From positions 111,711 to 175,710 of the forward strand of contig MPNW01000299.1 of assembly GCA_011800805.1 (NCBI GenBank): a stretch of DNA of 64,000 nt, in the 5' to 3' direction. A program made the position numbers and the translations under genes. Source of the stretch: Hirudo medicinalis (Eukaryota > Annelida > Clitellata > Hirudinida > Hirudinidae). This document shows positions 12,838 to 25,234 of the stretch, in pieces; the stretch's first letter is position 1, and every line of letters begins with the position of its first letter. The notes under the pieces are model-generated. The model ran no database searches, had not been told where the DNA came from, and worked only from the letters and a program-made list of their open reading frames with translations.

Positions 12838-13620
12838 TGTCTCTGGCCTGGACTCTGAAAGCTCTCATTAGCTTCTTTATATCTATTTCTTTATTCTTTA
12901 TGCTTACTGCATTTCTTGGAAGCCGGCAAACTTTGACTATGCAAGGCTCTCTTTGGCCTTCTTGTGTCGATCGCGTCCGCCTGCAGCGACCGTGAAAGCT
13001 CTCAGTAGCTTAACTACAATAAATACTTGTAATTAATATATGCAAACTGGGGTAACCAGACACCAGTCCTCGAGACTGAATTTTCCAGGGTCTCTTTAGA
13101 TTATTTGTTACAAGCCGATTTTAGAATTTTCTTTGTAGCGGCAGTCAAGAGATAGAAATTGTTAGAACTCGGCCAAGGGCTCTTAGTCGACTCCATTTGA
13201 ATAGTAACCGATAGTGATTTGCGAGCCCGCGGCCGGCCTTTATTTCCCGACATTACTGCATCTCTCGGTCAAGGAGCTTGGCCCCGTCATTTCGGTGGAT
13301 AATGGACACCGGAGATCGACGGCTTTCTTCGGCTTCCCTGCAGTGGTTTCGGAAGATTTATTCTGGCTTCTCATTTGCAAGATCCAGAATGAAGCCGCTT
13401 CTGCAGTCTCAGACATCCTTGTCAACATTTTCGTCTTTCTCGGCCAGACAATCCAATCTTGAGGAATAGTGAGGAAAGCGTAAGTCGACCTGACGGGGAA
13501 GAGGTCTTTTCTGCAACATTTCGCTTTCAGATCATCGACAGATCTGCATACTTTTCCGCTTTGAGCAATTTTTTTGTAGTGTAACTCTGTTCTTCCACGG
13601 TACCAAAATGATGGCATCTG
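12838..13620 (-). mobile_element. LINE 3' fragment (same family as 30.8-32.6 kb)
   Basis: On the minus strand it carries RSTYAFL, then TRMSETAEAASFWI, then MRSQ. This is the same C-terminal reading as the LINE at 31900-32034 (RSTYAFL, TRMSEATEAASFWIW, MRSQ). The non-coding sequence after the stop also matches (GAAAGCCGTCGA and the AAAGCTCTCAGT-type block near 12990). The copy is 5'-truncated and damaged. Confidence 0.75.
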
Positions 13621-14553
13621 CCGACAGCGACAAGAGCACCGTGTTCGACTTCTTTCAACGTTCTATAAGCATCTGGGGATAGTGTGTAGCCTATATATAT
13701 ATTTTCCTCTACCTCGACCGATTTCTTGACTAAGCCGCTGCTCTTAGCAATTGGGTTTATTTAAAATATTAAATTTCAAATGGAATACATTCTGAATAAA
13801 ATGTATAGAACGTGTTTGGAATAATTCTAAAATTTAAAAAATTTTATGATGAAATAAATTCTAAGGACTCATAATAATAGTATTGCAATCAATGGCGAAA
13901 ACCTAAAACCAAGAAACGGCATAATTTTCTAAGAGCATTGACGTCATCTCTTGAAAAAAGACGTTATGTTGTATGTTTAATAGCAAGTAAATTTTATTTT
14001 TATATTTATGGAAAGTCATGGTAATATTGAGTTATACATGGAGCTTAAGTGGGGGTTTCTAATTGCGTTGTATCACTTCTGTGACTTTGGCTGGTGACAA
14101 GTGTTGCAATAAGATCGGATTTTTTTGAACTTTTATTTATCGTAGCTGTCATCATATTTTGCAAGTTTATAACTTTCTGTTGTGTTCTATTTTCGTGTCT
14201 AGTTTCAGACGAGCTTAGTAAGCTCTAGCGCTTGCGCGGGCATTGTTGCTTAATAGTTTTAAAAGGACTTTTTAGGTGTGCAGAATTTCGATTTGTTATT
14301 TTATTGCGCATATTAGATGAGCCTTATTTTTCTGCGATATTAGCAGAGCCTAGCCGAGACAGCTATGACAATGTTGACTCCGGTGCACGTTATTGTTAAT
14401 CGCTAAGTTTGAAGGCTGCACGCAAGAGGATTGCATCTATTGCCCGATAAAGATTTGTTGATTGTAATAAAGTTTCCTTGCGCAAGAGATGACTATTGAA
14501 TACTCTTAAATTTTAACCAGCAACAATTATTTCAAGACAGGTGATTTGATAAG
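13621..14553. other. intergenic and promoter side of the DnaJ gene
   Basis: No supported gene. The last 300 bp before 14554 presumably hold the DnaJ promoter and 5' untranslated region, but I see no defined element. Confidence 0.4.
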
Positions 14554-17500
14554 ATGTCTGAGAGGGATTACTATAAGCTTCTTGGAGTTTCGAGAAATGC
14601 CTCCCTCAGTGACATAAAAAAAGCGTGAGTATTTTAAACATTGTTTTAAGATAGCAATCTTACCCTTAATTTAAAATAAATACGGAAGTGTGCTACTAAT
14701 ACAAATATGTCTTTGTCCCAAAGTGTTCCATAAAAATGTACGTTACAATCAAATAATTGAACATGGGATATTATTAGTAATTTATTTTGTTTGGCTAGGT
14801 TATAACGTGTCATTCCTGTATTTTGTCCTAAAGTTAGGTTTGTTACTCATTATATTTATTATGTTATTTGAATTCAAAGAATATGAGGGCTCCACTTTCT
14901 ATTTATCCATAAATATTCCATAAAAATTTCGAGAAATTATGGAATTTAAAAGAAAATAAATGAAATTATAAAATGAATGTGCAAACAAAATTTTCTGAAG
15001 CTAAAGTTGTTCAACCTAATCAACTTGATGATAAACTAATTAGTAAACATGTAAAGTACATGATATTTTTAAATTGAGGGACTGTTACATAGTGTATAAA
15101 CATACATTATAATGTGTTTAATATGGGTGATCACATACCTCGCTGTTGGCATAGAAAGTTGTTATGAGATGGATAATATATGCATGTAACATAAATAGCC
15201 ATTACGAATATTATTTGTGAAATAGATGGATGGTTATAGGGTTGTGCAATATTACTGACATCAGAAAGATAAAATATATAAATTTAATCAATATGAGTCA
15301 CTATCAAACTTCAAAAACACATGTACATCTGAGCACCAGCAGATTAGAAGATAATTTTTGCTAGAAATTGTTGAGAAATGTCCAACTTCATGTGGTTACA
15401 ATTCATTGACTGGAAAGTTTGTTTCAAATTTCTGTTATCGAATAAGTATGGGTTATTTTTGTCTCGTCGCAAAACATTATGATTCATGTTGGAGTTTATC
15501 TTTAGAACATGACTGCACGAAATCGAATAAACTTCGTAAATATAATTATATTGCGTTTTCCATAATAACATGGAAGGGTAATTATCGACGAGCACTTCGC
15601 CTGTAATTGCTTGTTCAAGAGAGCAAACTTGTGGCATTGCGGGCGACGAGTGCGGGACAGGTACGGACGAGTCTCCCGTCGCGCCCGACCGCTTCTCATT
15701 TCCGTGTTTTGCTGCTCCGATATTCTCTCGGAGAAATCCTAAACCCGTCCGTCGGTCGCAGCTTACTGCTTTCATCCGCCGGTGCATCCGACGAGTCGTC
15801 GTATCGTACGATGAATGCATTCATATTATTGTTTTACACTGTTTTGATTTCTGTTTGTTGCGGTGCAAACGGTCAACTCGACAGTGCGAGAATTGTTTTC
15901 GTTATTAGCATTGCCGTTATTAACTCCTCACCATTAGTCTGTAATTAAATGCAGCGTTCCGTAAAGAGTTGGCATGCAAGCCGTTTATTGTTTTTTTTTT
16001 GTAAGTTCTTGCACGTTTCTAGTCTAAATAATCTAATGTCGTTTGCATTCATAATCTGTACCTGAGTGACTGAATGCAGATATTTCTTGCAGTTACAGGA
16101 AGCAGGCTCTGAGATGGCATCCTGATAAAAACCCTGGCAACCAAGATGAAGCTGAGAAGAAATTTAAGGAGATCTCAAATGCTTATGAAATTCTTTCTGA
16201 TAGTAAGGGCATACATTTCAAACTTTTTCAATCTTTGAGGCTATCTGCATTCATTATTAGAATATCTTTTGATGATAAGGGAAATTTGTGGCATATCTCC
16301 ATGAGTTGTCGAGTGCAAACAATTTATGGCTAATTAAGGACTTCAATAAAAATTAAGAAATGCTTGACTTAGTACTTTTAAAATTTGCTAATCGTTTCTA
16401 AAATGCGCTGCTACTCTGTATAAATGTTCAAATGATCTTTGATTGATCGAGAGAATGCATTACTTTCATTCCTAAACTTTGTTCAACGTTTGAGGATACG
16501 AGCTGTTTACGACACGTTTCTCTTTGCCGTTGCTCGTGTCTCGTCTCGTTGCGACTTCGTGCGTGCACGCGAAACCGTCGGAGTGCGTCGGCACGTCGAT
16601 TGCAGCAGACGAGTCCGACAATTGCTTTCATTTGGCCTTGGATTTAAAAAGAAATTGAATCTGCTGCCAGGCTATTGTTGGAATTCATTGTGAAGAATAG
16701 CACCAACTGGTCGATGAGATTTAAGTCGTTTATTCGTGAAACGTGGCCTTCCATTGTTTACCTCGTGCATGGGTGGAAGGCATTAAGCAAATCTTTCTTG
16801 AAAGTTGAGCAGGTAGATTTTATCAAAGGAAATGGACTGAATGTTTACATATTTAGTTCCCCGAATAATTTTAATACCTCGACGATTACACGTTCATTGG
16901 AACGTTTACGTCCGATGTATTTATTTTTCACAACTCGATTCATTAATGCATTTAAAAGTTAATTTACGATTTCCGTGATCGAACAGAGCAGAAGAGAGAA
17001 ATTTACGACACGTACGGGGAGGAGGGTCTGGCGAACGGACCGTCGGGACCGAGCAGAGGGCACGACGACTTCGGATTCGCTTCTTTCGGTTTTGCCGGTT
17101 TCAGGGATCCTTTCGAAGTCTTCAGAGATTTCTTCGGGGGTCGCGATCCGTTCTCCGATTCGGGTTGGAAGATGCTGCTTGCCTCGATTCGTTTTCTTTT
17201 CAAAATTCACGCGCTACTTCCCGTGCTTTATTTGTTGCATTCTAAGAGTTCTGCTTGGAGTTTCTTTCTTAATGTCGTTGTTTTAGTGTTGGTTTGATTA
17301 AACTCTGTTGATGGAACATCATTTGTTAACATCATGTGTAGTTGTGCATCATTGGAATTTATTTAATTAATTAATTTATTTATTTACATGTACAATATTA
17401 GAATAAAATTAATTTTAATTACATCATTATTTAACAGGATTTGGTCAAGGCTTGTCCATGTTTTTCTCTTCAAATGGGTAATGCCTTACTCTAGTTGATC

Positions 17501-18010
17501 GATTGTTTTTACTTAATAAAGTGATTATATTTCAAATCTTCGACAACCGTTGCAATAATTTCGTCCGAACGATGCAGTTCCTCGGACGTGTTCTCGGGCG
17601 GATTCGGAGGAGCAAACATGACGTCCACGTCCACGTCGACCACAATCTCCAACGGAAAGAAAATTGTTACCAAAAGGTTCGTCAATTCTCTTTTATAGAC
17701 AATTTGTTCTTTTTGTTTACTGTCCATGTTGTAGTGTTTGTAGTGCAATTGAATTTCATCGACCAAATCCGATTGGGATTTACTCAGGCCTTTTTACTTC
17801 AGCTGCTATGGAATTTGATGCATTGTGTGCATTTAATGATGACATTGTATGAATGTAGTGACATTGCAGGGATTTAATGATGACATTGTATGAATGTGAT
17901 GACATTGCAGGGTTATCAAGGATGGAGTGGAGACAGTAACAGTTGAGGAGAATGGAATTTTGAAATCCAAGACAGTCAATGGTGAACCAGAAGCCATTGA
18001 TTACAAATGA
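14554..18010 (+). CDS. DNAJB6: DnaJ (Hsp40) class B co-chaperone, DNAJB6-like
   Basis: Six exons with consistent phases: 14554-14624, 16093-16202, 16987-17163, 17438-17477, 17578-17676, 17911-18010, giving 198 residues. Residues 1-70 are the J-domain ([12 protein letters not shown], then WHPDKNP with the HPD triad that stimulates Hsp70 ATPase). A G/F-rich part follows ([23 protein letters not shown]), then a Ser/Thr-rich stretch (MTSTSTSTT). The C-terminal piece has KIVTKR, VTVEENG and LKSKTVNG, as in DNAJB6/DNAJB2 anti-aggregation chaperones. The protein is shorter than human DNAJB6b. Intron 1 (1.47 kb) and intron 2 hold CpG-richer patches at about 15640-15830 and 16490-16620 that I cannot explain. 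The acceptor of the last exon is duplicated in tandem (see findings). AATAAA at 18618-18623 is a possible polyadenylation signal. Confidence 0.92.
15810..15948 (+). other. signal-peptide-like ORF inside DnaJ intron 1
   Basis: An ATG at 15810 opens a 45-codon frame whose first 24 residues ([21 protein letters not shown]) look like a secretion signal, just downstream of a CpG-rich patch. It could be the first exon of a nested gene, but no partner exon was found. Chance is a good alternative. Confidence 0.12.
17830..17911 (+). repeat. 41-bp tandem duplication with two splice acceptors
   Basis: Two copies of an ATTTAATGATGACATTGTATGAATGT-like unit (split here across its parts: atttaatgatgacattgta, then tgaatgt), each ending gacattgcagg. 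The second copy supplies the AG that fits the reading frame (exon from 17911). The first would start the exon 41 bases earlier and shift frame. Confidence 0.9.
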
Positions 18011-19340
18011 ATCCTTTGACAATTCTGCTGTTTCTTCAAATTTTGCCTTTCTGCATCGTTCTTCAAAAGACTACCACGAGTGATTGTTTTTTACACATTT
18101 AGGTGTTCAGTGCTCACCTTGAACTTTTTGACCCATTCGAGTCACCTGAAGTATTAACTTTTTGCTTCTCCTCAAACAAGGGACTATATTTTTGTGCACT
18201 GCCGACCTGCTTTGAAATTCTACTTTCATGTTTCGAGCATAATTTCTTGAAGATGCGATTCGAAAACAACGTTGCCACCTACTCACTCCCTGTGAATTCT
18301 GCCAGTTTGTTTGTCGCGAACATTCCAATCTGCAATGCTTTTTAAGCATCGATGGTAAAATGCGAGCTCCTGCTACTTTCCGCGATCGGTATATCAACAC
18401 GTCGAGATTGCTTCTATTCTTGTACAGATTTTGTGGCATTCTTTTGGATTTTAATCGTTTTGATTCTTTAGCTAAAACTAAACGTGCTTGCTTCTTAGTG
18501 TTGGCAATAACTTAATGTTCGTGATATTATAGTATTATTATGGTTTCGAGTGCAGAAGTTGTGTTAATTCGGTTGTGCACTGTGCTTGCCTGGTGACGAG
18601 ACACACTGAGTTCAAGAAATAAATCCTCTTCGAAATTTTACGCGAATAAAAATAGCAAAATAAGCGTCTACCTCTTGGTAGATTAGTTATTACTAAAATT
18701 CGTCTCGACTGCTGGAGTTAACTACACTGCTTTGTGGAGATGCTACAACTTAGGCTGGTGAAGTGCGAACCGAGCTCAAGTGGGTTCGTTTCCACCTATT
18801 CAGCCCCAACGTTCTGGATGCGCTGTCCGAATATATTCCGCCCAAGAAATAACCTGGAATGATTTTGCTGAATTTATTGTTAGTTTTAGCAGGTTGTCTG
18901 AAATCTGTCATAACCTCCGCTGGTTCTATTCAATCCGGCATACCCTTTCGAAAAGCACAAGCAACAGCGGTTTCAAGTTACGATCCTGAGAAGACGCTTT
19001 CGATTTGTTCGCTAAACACCGACTGGGTATTTCACCAATTCACTGTTTGTTTCCTCGGTTTCAACAACGAAAGGAATGGAGTCACCTGTTGCTTCATTAA
19101 ATCATTTGTCCCCACAAATAGCAGGCGAACTAGAGCAGCGAATGCAACCCAATCGATGGAACTCGAAATATGGGCGCAGAGAACGACGCATCGCGCCATA
19201 AAACGTAATCAAACGGTTTAAAGCTCACAAAAGCAAAACATTTGTTTGTTTATTCGAAAGAAACTGATGGCTGGAAATGAGACTCAGCAGTCTGAGAACA
19301 AAAATAACTGCTAAAAATAGTACTCAGCAATAAAGAGAAG
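18011..19340. other. 3' flanks of two converging genes
   Basis: Space between the DnaJ stop and the gamma-tubulin stop. A TTTATT at 19249-19254 reads AATAAA on the minus strand, about 90 bp past the tubulin stop, and is a likely polyadenylation signal. ORFs at 18780-19221 show no domain and are not called. Confidence 0.5.
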
Positions 19341-19342
19341 GT

Positions 19343-22300
19343 TCATTGTGAACCCCACGAGATATATTCAGGAGTGGTTGCAGCATGGTACTCGTCGATC
19401 AGCGATTGGAGAACTTCCTTCGAAGAGTCGAACTCATCCAAGCTATCCTTGAACACTGCCATCTTTCTGAACTGATCGATAAAGGCCTCTCTCTTTCTCA
19501 ATTTGTCGTACTGACGCAGACATCTTTCGAAAAGCTTGAAAACAGGAATGATTTACAAAAATAAACCTATCACGTGTCAAGCACTTCTGGTTGGAATAAT
19601 TCTAAATTAAGTTGATTACTAAAACATTCACGAACATCACTTCCATCAGAATTTTCCCATAAATAATAATAATGACAAGCAGTGCACCATCTTGTGGCAA
19701 AAATATAAAAAAGGAACCCACAGTGGAGATGCTGGTGTGATTGGCTAACATGAGTCCACTGACTCTGTTGGCCGACTGGATGTAAGGAGACTTCCTCGAC
19801 AGTGCCACCTGGATGCTTGCAGGTCCCCAGGGAATGAACTGAGCCAACTTCCTTTCTCGAATCCTTTGCAGGCTTTTGTGGACCTGCGACATAACGTCCG
19901 CAGTTTACATTATGAGCATTTATAATAGATTTATGGACGTTTGCAAATGTTTTTAAATATTTGTGAAAACATGAAATTACTTATGAATAAGTTTAAAGCA
20001 CACATCACAAGCGATGCTCGTGTCGAGCTCGACTGAAATAAGCACTTAATGTTGATAAATGAAGCCCAATAGAAGAGAACAGGTTCGAGCAGATTGCGAA
20101 CGTTTGCAATCATCGAAAAGCCATTATCTTATCAGAAGTAAACGATGCAATCGAGTTGGTTACGAATGAAAACAAGATCATGTGATGTAATGTGTAACCA
20201 CGTGCAATCATCATAAACATTGTTATCATCATCAGAATCCACTGCATGGTGAATATGCTCACTCTGAGTAAGTAATTACAATAATACAAAATGATTAGAA
20301 AATGGAACTTGTCATCAGCATAACAATCTACTAAAAATAAATATCAGCATTATGTTCTCAACCTGTGTCGGATCAACTTCTCCTTGGATGATGTTCAAGA
20401 TGGAAATGTAGCAATGGTTGGCCTGCCTACTGACAGGGGTCGAAACCATCATGTTTTTCGGCTGAAGGAGCCTCCTCATGACATCAAAAACGGTCGTTTT
20501 GCGGACGCTCACGGTCTGCAAGCGACGACAAATAATCGATCGAAGGTAACTCTTTTAGGACGAACATCAAACTCACATTTGCATCGGTGGCCAGGGGGGT
20601 GTAGCCCGTCATGAGGAAGTGGAGTCGAGGAGTGGGGATGAGAGATGCAATTAACCCGATGAGGTCGTTGTTCATGTAACCCGGGTATCTCAGGGTCGCG
20701 GTGCACACGGACATGACAGTGGACACCTACGGAGTATCGCGGCAGCTTGAAACTCGGATCATTGCACGCTCATTCTGACTCACCAAGTGGTTGATTTGCG
20801 CAAAAGTCGGGTTTTCCATTTGCAGTCGCTCGGCGGCGATCCTGTGGAGGGCAGTGTTGTCGAGCACAACCTGGGAGGATTTCAAGTTCAAAATCTCTTA
20901 TGTAAATATAAAAAAATGAATGTTCAATTCTGGAGGTTCCTTTGTCAACATCAAATGTATAGATGTATATCTTAGAAATATATATATATATATATATCAG
21001 AGATTGGAAAAATATATAAATACTGTGAATGCACAAGACGCACTACTGTAATTACTGTCGCATACAGAAACGCAACCCTCCGAGTCAACTTGAACGATCC
21101 AAACTCGTTTTAAACTTTATGAACAGATTTGATAGAATTTATCAACACTTTGATAGAATGTATAGAATATATTTTGATAGAATTTATGAAATAAAATAAG
21201 AATAAATAAAAGTAAATCCGAACGCTCATCAAAGCGACAAACTCACAACACAATCGGCATTGAGAGTCAGCCTCTTGAGAGTCAAGAGAGAATTGTAAGG
21301 TTGAACGACCACGTCCGACATTTCCTCCTGGTTCGGAAAAACCGAGTAGGTCTGGATGAGTTTCTTTGGGAATCTGCAACGTCGTGTTAATTAGATCATA
21401 AATATGAACGACATCGCGTCGTCTCTCGTCGAATCGAGACGTGCGATCGCATTCCAAGTCCATCGATGGACGGCACCTGTCGTTGAGTCTCTCGAGGATG
21501 TAGGAGCCCATGCCCGAGCCCGTTCCTCCGGCAATCGAGTGGCAAATGACGAATCCCTCCAAACTGTCGCTTCCGTCTGCTTCTCTGTCGATGATGTCGA
21601 ACACTTCCTCGTGGTGATGTTCACCCTGCATTTTTAATAAGAGTACCATATTTATTACAAATAATAATTCCTTTAAGTTTTATCGATTATAATTGATAAT
21701 TACAAATAATAATTTGAATAATATTTATAATTTGTACCCTTTGTAAATAAAATTAAAAGCTGTTCGTGACAAAAAACAAATAGCCGTTCCAAGAGACGGC
21801 GCCGACAAATCGTAGCTCGAAACTCTCCACCTGGTCGTATCCGTGAGCCCAATTGTTGCCTGCTCCTCCCCCGTCCTTTGACACGTACACATTCTCGGGG
21901 TTGTAGAGCTTCGAGTAGGGAGAGTTCATGATGGTGTTGATGACCCTCGGTTCGAGGTCGAGCAGGACCGCCCTCGGAATGTAGTGCTCGTCGTCCGCCT
22001 GGCATGGGCGACATGAAAATAGTTGTTATGCTGACGAACGCAGGGCTGATAGAAGAACCAACCTGATAGAAGAAGACATCTTTCCGATCGGTTCCCTCCA
22101 TAGCGTAGTCTTCCAAGATGCCCTCTTGTAATTTAAAAAGAAACATGTTAAAAATGGGTTGAATAGCAATATTATGAAGAACCAATGAAAAAGAATTAGG
22201 TCATGTCGTACCTGCACTAATGCCGTGCTCTGCACAGAGTTGTTTCCAAAACTCCATACCAACTGAGGAAAAATAATAAACAGTGATTGTACAAAATTAG

Positions 22301-22925
22301 CTGAAGTTTATATGATATTTTTCTTCCATTTTTCTGTTTGGTCAGCTTGATCAGGCACATTATTATAATGTGCTTATATAATTGCTTATATGAGAATAAA
22401 GGAAATATGTATAAGTATATAAACTATTAACTAAAGCCCACCTAAAACTACAATCTACAAGATGCATGATAATAGGTAGCTAGATGAACAGTCTTAACAT
22501 TTATTTCATAAAGAATACCAACAATGTACAGTTGGCACATATTAAATCAAATAAACAATAATTTTAAAATTCCAATTGTAAGACGATGGACAAAAAATTA
22601 TAATAAAACTTATTATTGTAAAACAATAGTGGAGAATTCAACAGGTAGTCATTCAAAATCACATTTTTGGTTCAATGAAATAAAAAACTTAAGCTGACAT
22701 TCTACATCCCTAAACTACACAAATTAAACAAATAATTGCCATTATTATCGTATCGGCCAAATAATCGCTGGTCCCGTTCGATTAATTACTAAATTATGAT
22801 ATTCGAACGAATTAATATGCAGATCCTCCTAAAAATTAAAATCCTCTGAATGTGATTAAAACGTAAAAAACCTTACTTTGATTTCCACATTGTCCGAGCT
22901 GCAGTGTTATAATTTCCCGAGGCAT
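19343..22925 (-). CDS. TUBG1: gamma-tubulin
   Basis: Eleven exons, all phases matching: 22925-22877, 22262-22212, 22124-22063, 21998-21831, 21625-21477, 21373-21247, 20870-20784, 20726-20577, 20515-20363, 19883-19722, 19534-19343. They give 449 residues, the family size. Gamma-tubulin forms the ring complex that nucleates microtubules at centrosomes and basal bodies. Visible signatures are the N-terminus [28 protein letters not shown], the nucleotide-binding GGTGSGMGS (residues about 141-149), [36 protein letters not shown], and the C-terminus EYISWGSQ. No residue looks out of place. Exons are clearly richer in G+C than introns. Confidence 0.97.
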
Positions 22926-23136
22926 AACAATATCATCTAAACTGCCCAAAGCAAACACAGCGACGAAGTTACCGCGAAAATAAATGTAAACAAATTGCTC
23001 GAATGGCTAAATACATAGAAATTCTTAGCCAGTTCAAGACTTTGTTCGCTATGACATATTTTAATAATAATATGAGAATATGCTTGTAAATAATAATTTA
23101 TAATTAAAACAATTATCGTATGATGCTTGCTCAAGA

Positions 23137-23298
23137 ATGGCGCAGTTAGAAGCCCCCAGTTGCCAAGGTTGTCAATTAGAAAATTTGACATTAAGAATTC
23201 AAACATTTTTGCATGCTGTGCAAATACAACAACAAATAAAGAAACATGTAATTTTAACGATAATTATTACCGGTTTAAGTTATTTTCATTTACGTTAG
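23137..23298 (+). CDS. possible 53-residue single-pass membrane protein
   Basis: The ATG lies 211 bp from the gamma-tubulin start, on the opposite strand, so a shared bidirectional promoter is possible. The reading has a CQGC motif (residues about 9-12), an amphipathic helix-like part (LRIQTFLHAVQIQQQIKK), then a hydrophobic segment (VILTIIITGLSYF) ending HLR and TAG, which would make it a tail-anchored protein. I recognise no family. It could instead be a first exon with a donor at CAT|GTAATT. Confidence is low because the frame is short. Confidence 0.3.
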   Translation: MAQLEAPSCQGCQLENLTLRIQTFLHAVQIQQQIKKHVILTIIITGLSYFHLR

Positions 23299-24760
23299 TT
23301 ATCATAGATAGCTGCTGTATATGCTTGGATAGCGTGTCTGTTCTGGCTGGAATTTTTTATAAACACATTCGAAGATTATCCTCTATGTTAATTCTTATAA
23401 ATATTATTACATGTTATTTTTATTGATATTATGTTTTCATAGCAGTCAATGTAGAAAATTAAACTTCGCACAAATAAGTTGTTGAAGAAGATAGAACTTT
23501 CATCGCCAGTGCTGACAACTGATATTCCAGCATAACTAACATAACGTAACGTAACATAACATTAATTTATAGTGGTGTAATTAGACTAATATCTGCGTGA
23601 TAAATCACTCCTGTACACCAAAAGGAAGAGATATCGTCAAATTTGATTTGTGCGATCGGTAGACAAATCCTCTAATTCGTCTTGTGCATGAGTTGCAACA
23701 CCGATTAATTCAATTAATGCACACTTCTTCAACTTTGTTTTCTAATTGTTGTACTGCTTTAAAGCTTCAGCTCGACCCACCACATTCCCTAACACGCCCC
23801 ATGGGCTGGGAATCACTGTACTAGACATTGGGTAATTATTAATCGATCGTGCTTGAATGGTGATTAAAATAACACAAATTGTTGAATGTTGCGTCGATGT
23901 TTTATTAACACTTAAATTACTTTATCGATTTACCAAATATTTCTTTTCATTGCTTTGCATCATGTTTTAAGGTTGATGGTAGTAGACGTGGCATCGGGGG
24001 CATCTGGAGGACTCGAGACACCAACTTGAAAAATAGTTCATGAGTAAACTTCTTAGAACCTGTGGAAAGTTGAACCACCTGAAAACAACTGGTGTTGCTA
24101 CTCATACCTCATTAATTCTTGTGGAGGCGGTTCACCTTCAAACTGAAGCGAGTCACGTTTTTGCAAATTGCCTTTATCGCCTGAGATCGAATAGCATTTG
24201 AATGAAATAAGTTACTAAATAAAATTCACAAGTTTCTTGAATCCTTATGAGCTTGCATGCCCACTCTAGACAATGTTTCTAATATAATTGCGAGCGAAGA
24301 GCAAGCTATTAGTTTCTAGCTACCACCATTTATGCCATTGTCGTCACCATTTCCTAGAGACCTGTGGAACTAGGCATCAGTTCCACCAACTTCCTAAACG
24401 TTTAAATCAGTATTACGTTTTGGCACTGAAAGAATAGGGTGACTTATTTCAAACTTAATAATTGTACAGTTATTTGCGAGAAGAGACGATTTTGCGGTGA
24501 TAATACGAATATTCTCAGGCAGCGTAGTTACATTTAATAGAGCGATTTTAGAGACTTCATCTTAATTTTAAAGAAGAAGTTTGTTAAGAATTAAGTTTCC
24601 TATATGAAGTTTGATATATTAGCCTAGAAGGGCCAATCTTAGTTACCAATTACGTGGTAACTGACCTTTAATCAAGCGACAATTTTCAAACTCATGCAAT
24701 TTCATAGCGATTGTTTTAAGTATCGGAGTAGTTGATAATCTTATCATGTGACATTGGTGA
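23299..24760. other. intergenic with one LINE-tail repeat
   Basis: At about 23521-23640 the sequence (cgtaacataac, then atttatagtggt, then atctgcgt) matches the LINE-associated repeat at about 38830-38900. The rest is A/T-rich with no supported gene. Confidence 0.5.
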
Positions 24761-24763
24761 ATA

Positions 24764-25121
24764 TGCTAACGGGACCACATTCTTAAGTTGAGCCTCTGTC
24801 CATGTTTTGAAAGTTTCAAAACATTTGAAGAGCAAATCCATAAATCTTGACAAAAAATAAACCAATTGCTAGTAATTATAGAATATTGCTACTCATTTTA
24901 AGCGCATGAATATACTAATTAGTTACGTTGACCCATCACGTGCTAACGAGACCACATTCTTAAGTTGGGCCTCTACCTGTGTTTTGAAAGTTTCAAAACA
25001 TTTGAAGAGCAAATCCATAAATCTTGACAAAAAATGAACAAAATGCTAGTAATTATAGAATATTATTCTTAATTTCAAACGCATGAATGCCATAATTAAT
25101 TAGTTACGTTGACCCATCACG
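24764..25121 (+). repeat. tandem direct duplication upstream of FABP
   Basis: Copy 1 runs 24764-24940 and copy 2 runs 24941-25121. Both start tgctaacg and both end gttgacccatcacg, with only scattered differences. Each holds the same 17-bp palindrome (TTTTGAAAGTTTCAAAA, at 24805-24821 and 24982-24998). The duplication ends 35 bp before the FABP TATA box. Confidence 0.92.
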
Positions 25122-25155
25122 AACGCACCGAATAAGATGCGCACACTGTCACGCC

Positions 25156-25163
25156 TATAAATA
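25156..25163 (+). promoter_or_regulatory. TATA box of the FABP gene
   Basis: TATAAATA lies 79 bp before the FABP start codon, which would place the transcription start near 25185-25190. Confidence 0.65.
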
Positions 25164-25234
25164 TTGGAGCACAACCCTACTCTAGCCTTGGGTTTTGTTC
25201 TTGTTTGTTTAGTTGAGACGCCTCCAAGTGCGAG

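Noticed and set aside
15344..15820. 158-codon minus-strand ORF in a DnaJ intron
   Set aside because: No domain, composition like non-coding sequence, crosses CpG-rich and A/T-rich parts.
16959..17210. ORFs opposite DnaJ exon 3
   Set aside because: Shadow frames of the real exon.
18859..19221. 120-codon plus-strand ORF with a hydrophobic start
   Set aside because: No family, no promoter or conserved motif, lies in the space between two converging genes.
24805..24821. Heat-shock element in the palindrome upstream of FABP
   Set aside because: The GAA and TTC units are spaced by three bases rather than two.
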